From positions 1-37,128 of the forward strand of contig CALWHT010000047.1 of assembly GCA_944380515.1 (NCBI GenBank): a DNA stretch of 37,128 bases. Reading direction: 5' to 3'. Each line of letters starts with the position of its first letter. The stretch's first letter is position 1. Below the pieces are notes generated by a model. That model had not been told where the DNA came from, ran no database searches, and saw only the letters and a program-made list of their open reading frames with translations. The DNA is from an uncultured Roseburia sp. (lineage in GTDB: Bacteria; Bacillota; Clostridia; Lachnospirales; Lachnospiraceae). The translations under genes and the position numbers were made by a program. This document shows, in pieces, positions 35,128-37,128 of the stretch.

Positions 35128-35790
35128 CTACTCAATGGTTTCCTTAATAAACAGCGATGTCAAAAATACAAATACATATGCCTGAATAAACCCGTCAAAT
35201 AAATCAAAATATAGGCTGAAGGGAATCGGCACCAAAAGCGGCGCTACTATTTTTATCAGCTCCATAATTACAAACGCGCCTAAAATATTACCGAAAAGAC
35301 GCATACACAGTGACAGCGGCCGTATAAAAACCTCCAGGATATTCATCGGCAGCATAATCGGGATTGGCTCCGCAAAGCTCTTAAGAAACCTCTTTGCCCC
35401 TTTCTGGCGTACTCCGGAAAACTCAATCAGCACAATGCTCATCAGTGCCAGCGCAGCCGTAACACCTACATCCTTGGTGGGAGATTTAAGCCCGAACAGC
35501 CCTATCATATTGGAAACGCCGATATAAATGCCAACCGTCATCAGATAAGGGATATAACGCTTTCCTTCCTCTCCAAGCAAGTCATAAAAGAAGTTATATA
35601 AGCCGCCTATTACCGTTTCCAACACAAGCTGCCTTTTTCCCACATTCTCCACACGGAGATTTCTTCCCAGAAAAATTGCCGCTGCGATGAGGACAGCCAT
35701 AATCAACCACGTTACCACGACAGATTCGGCAACCGGTATGCCGCCAAACACCGGAATGGTAAAGGCTGTCTCACAGCTTAATTCTTCCAT
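35128..35790 (-). CDS. atpB: ATP synthase Fo a subunit
   Basis: 220 residues from the ATG at 35790. Multi-helix membrane protein; essential Arg (about R164) in SLCMRLFGNILG, as in the proton channel of all a subunits. The frame stays open upstream to a TTG at 35877, but that TTG is part of the -35 box, so it cannot be translated from this promoter; 35790 is the only start left. The nearest GGAGG is 17 bases upstream, unusually far. First gene of the operon; no atpI precedes it. Confidence 0.88.
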   Translation of the reverse strand: MEELSCETAFTIPVFGGIPVAESVVVTWLIMAVLIAAAIFLGRNLRVENVGKRQLVLETVIGGLYNFFYDLLGEEGKRYIPYLMTVGIYIGVSNMIGLFGLKSPTKDVGVTAALALMSIVLIEFSGVRQKGAKRFLKSFAEPIPIMLPMNILEVFIRPLSLCMRLFGNILGAFVIMELIKIVAPLLVPIPFSLYFDLFDGFIQAYVFVFLTSLFIKETIE

Positions 35791-35848
35791 TAACGCTTTT
35801 GATAATTCCTCCGTATTCTCACTTCCCTTCGACTTCGTATTTTGGTGT

Positions 35849-35877
35849 ATTTTATTGAAATTATACGAAATTGTCAA
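35849..35877 (-). promoter_or_regulatory. Sigma-A promoter of the ATP synthase operon
   Basis: On the minus strand, a perfect TTGACA (35872-35877), 17-bp spacer, TAAAAT (35849-35854), about 60 bp before the atpB ATG. Confidence 0.75.
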
Positions 35878-36137
35878 TTTTATAGAAATTTTTATAAAAG
35901 CAAATTTTTTTGGTCAGTTTTCACAATTTATTTTTCTATTTTAAATTTTTTTTGCCGTTTTAAGAGTTGCATTTTCCGTTTGTTCACAAATATTTTCTTT
36001 GATATAAAAATTGACGCCAAAGAATTGGTGCAGGTAACCAAATAAGTTTTACAGATTTATCACTATCTTTACACTTTTTTAATGAATCCTATGATTTTTT
36101 ATCAAACATATCTTTTATCCATTCCTCAAACGTTACC
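35878..36137. other. AT-rich spacer without visible gene
   Basis: About 260 bp between the ATP synthase promoter and the tRNA-cluster terminator. Very AT-rich, with poly-T tracts that may act as an UP element for the atp promoter. I see no gene or clear repeat. Confidence 0.5.
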
Positions 36138-36181
36138 AAAAAAAATGCCACAAAATCATCAAAACTAATGATTTTGCGACA
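36138..36181 (-). terminator. Terminator of the rRNA-tRNA transcript
   Basis: A stem of 14 bp (36146-36159 with 36168-36181), with two positions that pair only as G-U in minus-strand RNA, and an 8-nt loop. It is followed on the minus strand by eight T residues. Confidence 0.9.
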
Positions 36182-36200
36182 TCTTCGTCTCTTATATTAA

Positions 36201-36273
36201 TGAGGCATCGGGGATTCGAACCCCGGACAACTTGATTAAAAGTCAAGTGCTCTACCGACTGAGCTAATACCCC
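36201..36273 (-). tRNA. tRNA-Lys (anticodon TTT)
   Basis: A complete cloverleaf on the minus strand. Acceptor GGGGTAT with ATGCCTC, anticodon loop CTTTTAA. CCA not encoded. Last tRNA before the terminator. Confidence 0.95.
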
Positions 36274-36294
36274 ATGTTCTTTGTAAAATCACAA

Positions 36295-36367
<73 letters not shown>

Positions 36368-36390
36368 AAAAACAAATATTATTTTTTGAG

Positions 36391-36464
36391 TTGCGGGAAT
36401 AGGATTTGAACCTATGACCTTCGGGTTATGAGCCCGACGAGCTTCCAGACTGCTCCATCCCGCG
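36391..36464 (-). tRNA. Initiator tRNA-fMet (anticodon CAT)
   Basis: Initiator features: an unpaired C1-A72 at the acceptor end (CGCGGGA with TCCCGCA) and three G-C pairs in the anticodon stem (GGGCTCATAACCC). CCA not encoded. Confidence 0.95.
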
Positions 36465-36501
36465 ATATTGTATTTACCTTTATCCTATCATGATAAAGAA
36501 A

Positions 36502-36583
36502 TGGGCAGAGGTGGATTCGAACCACCGAAGCAATTTGCAGCAGATTTACAGTCTGTCCCCTTTGGCCACTCGGGAATCTGCCC
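36502..36583 (-). tRNA. tRNA-Tyr (anticodon GTA)
   Basis: 82 nt with a long variable arm, as in bacterial tRNA-Tyr. Acceptor GGGCAGA with TCTGCCC, anticodon in ACTGTAAAT. CCA not encoded. Confidence 0.95.
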
Positions 36584-36610
36584 ATACACTATTTCATATG
36601 AACTTGCGAA

Positions 36611-36683
36611 AGCCGATGATCGGACTCGAACCGATAACCTGCTGATTACAAATCAGCTGCTCTGCCAATTGAGCCACATCGGC
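36611..36683 (-). tRNA. tRNA-Thr (anticodon TGT)
   Basis: A complete cloverleaf. Acceptor GCCGATG with CATCGGC, anticodon loop TTTGTAA, discriminator T. CCA not encoded. Confidence 0.95.
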
Positions 36684-36717
36684 ACCTCTTTTTCCGAAAT
36701 ACCTTTCACAAAATAAA

Positions 36718-36790
36718 TGGGACCTATAGGGCTCGAACCTATGACCCTCTGCTTGTAAGGCAGATGCTCTCCCAGCTGAGCTAAGATCCC
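36718..36790 (-). tRNA. tRNA-Val (anticodon TAC)
   Basis: A complete cloverleaf. Acceptor GGGATCT with AGGTCCC, anticodon loop CTTACAA. CCA not encoded. Confidence 0.95.
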
Positions 36791-36817
36791 ATTGCAATGA
36801 CGTTGCCGTCTTGCGAA

Positions 36818-36891
36818 CGACCCAGAAGAGACTCGAACTCTCGACCTCCGCCGTGACAGGGCGGCGCTCTAACCAACTGAGCCACTGGGCC
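36818..36891 (-). tRNA. tRNA-Asp (anticodon GTC)
   Basis: A complete cloverleaf. Acceptor GGCCCAG with CTGGGTC, anticodon in CCTGTCACG, discriminator G as needed for Asp. CCA not encoded. First tRNA after the 23S gene. Confidence 0.95.
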
Positions 36892-37096
36892 ATTTAGCGA
36901 ATCATTTACTGAAGGTAATACCCTCAAAACTTCATACAGATTTCCGATGATACCTCTCGAAAAATGGTCATCTCGACTCCGCTTCGCTCCGTCTCGATGA
37001 TTTTGCTCCGCAAATCTCTGTCTGTCCCCAGTGCCATCTCCGCAGGCAAGCCTGCTCCATGCCACTGTCTCCATCCAGCCATTTTTCTCCGCTTTT
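36892..37096 (-). other. 23S-tRNA spacer without a 5S gene
   Basis: 205 bp with several short inverted repeats, the best being GCAGGC/GCCTGC at 37042-37055 inside a longer imperfect repeat (37031-37066). None of the conserved 5S rRNA blocks is visible. The hairpins may guide RNA processing. Confidence 0.6.
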
Positions 37097-37128
37097 GGTC
37101 AAGCCCTCGACCGATTAGTAACAGTCAG
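37097..37128 (-). rRNA. 23S rRNA, 3' end (partial)
   Basis: On the minus strand the last bases read ACTAATCGGTCGAGGGCTTG then ACC, the conserved 3' terminus of bacterial 23S rRNA. The gene continues beyond the right edge of the window. Confidence 0.9.

Noticed and set aside
35791-35877. Longer atpB starting at TTG 35877
   Set aside because: This TTG is the start of the TTGACA -35 box, so the codon lies upstream of the transcript start from that promoter; the extra residues do not resemble a subunit a N-terminus.
36468-36716. Plus-strand frame starting MYLPLSYHDKEMGRGGFEPPKQ
   Set aside because: It is the well-known false protein made by translating antisense tRNA genes (Tyr and Thr here).
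36892-37096. 5S rRNA gene in the 23S-tRNA spacer
   Set aside because: None of the conserved 5S blocks (such as the CCGAAC region) could be found on the minus strand.

Overview
The window looks like chromosome from a Gram-positive anaerobe of the Clostridia, most likely a Lachnospiraceae member. Reasons: moderate GC content, GGAGG-type ribosome binding sites, a BceRS/BceAB-type peptide-sensing module, a GH3 beta-glucosidase with reversed domain order (a form known from Butyrivibrio and Ruminococcus), a small spore-surface-type protein behind a sporulation-type promoter, and eight tRNA genes none of which encodes CCA. Species cannot be named from this sequence alone. I saw no phage, insertion sequence or CRISPR array.

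Layout. (1) 1-2985: a minus-strand pair, a radical SAM protein followed by a flippase-like membrane protein, ending in a clear terminator. (2) 2986-8146: a plus-strand zinc-dependent phospholipase C-like gene; a minus-strand operon NfeD / patatin-like lipase / D-2-hydroxyacid dehydrogenase sharing a bidirectional terminator with it; an orphan FliD-like protein; and an S66 LD-carboxypeptidase. (3) 8147-8870: a solitary tRNA-Gly(CCC) with its own promoter and terminator, then the spore-type small protein. (4) 8858-14606 (minus): response regulator, histidine kinase, two flavoproteins, then ABC ATPase and FtsX-type permease. A perfect BceR-type operator lies before the ABC genes. (5) 14678-17196 (minus): a MATE transporter and a DAHP synthase with its own promoter and a leader hairpin. 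(6) 17247-29610: a sugar-utilisation locus. In transcription order on the minus strand it has a circularly permuted GH3 enzyme, a membrane-bound AraC-type regulator, a sugar-binding lipoprotein, two permeases, and a LacL/LacM two-subunit beta-galactosidase. A divergent cupin-AraC regulator sits at its head. (7) 29578-35790 (minus): a complete F1Fo ATP synthase operon atpBEFHAGDC. (8) 36138-37128 (minus): the 3' end of a 23S rRNA gene, then tRNAs Asp, Val, Thr, Tyr, fMet, Phe, Lys and a strong terminator, with no 5S gene in between.

How it fits together: in region 6 the lipoprotein and two permeases would import an oligosaccharide, probably using a shared ATPase encoded elsewhere, and the two glycosidases would cut beta-linked glucose and galactose from it inside the cell. 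The AraC-type proteins would sense the sugar outside and inside the cell. In region 4 the kinase has almost no outer domain, as expected when the transporter itself detects the antimicrobial peptide; the two flavoproteins inside this unit are the unexpected part. The strongest candidates for something undescribed are the flavoprotein-containing Bce module, the radical SAM/flippase pair, the orphan FliD-like protein and the palindrome on the sporulation-type promoter.
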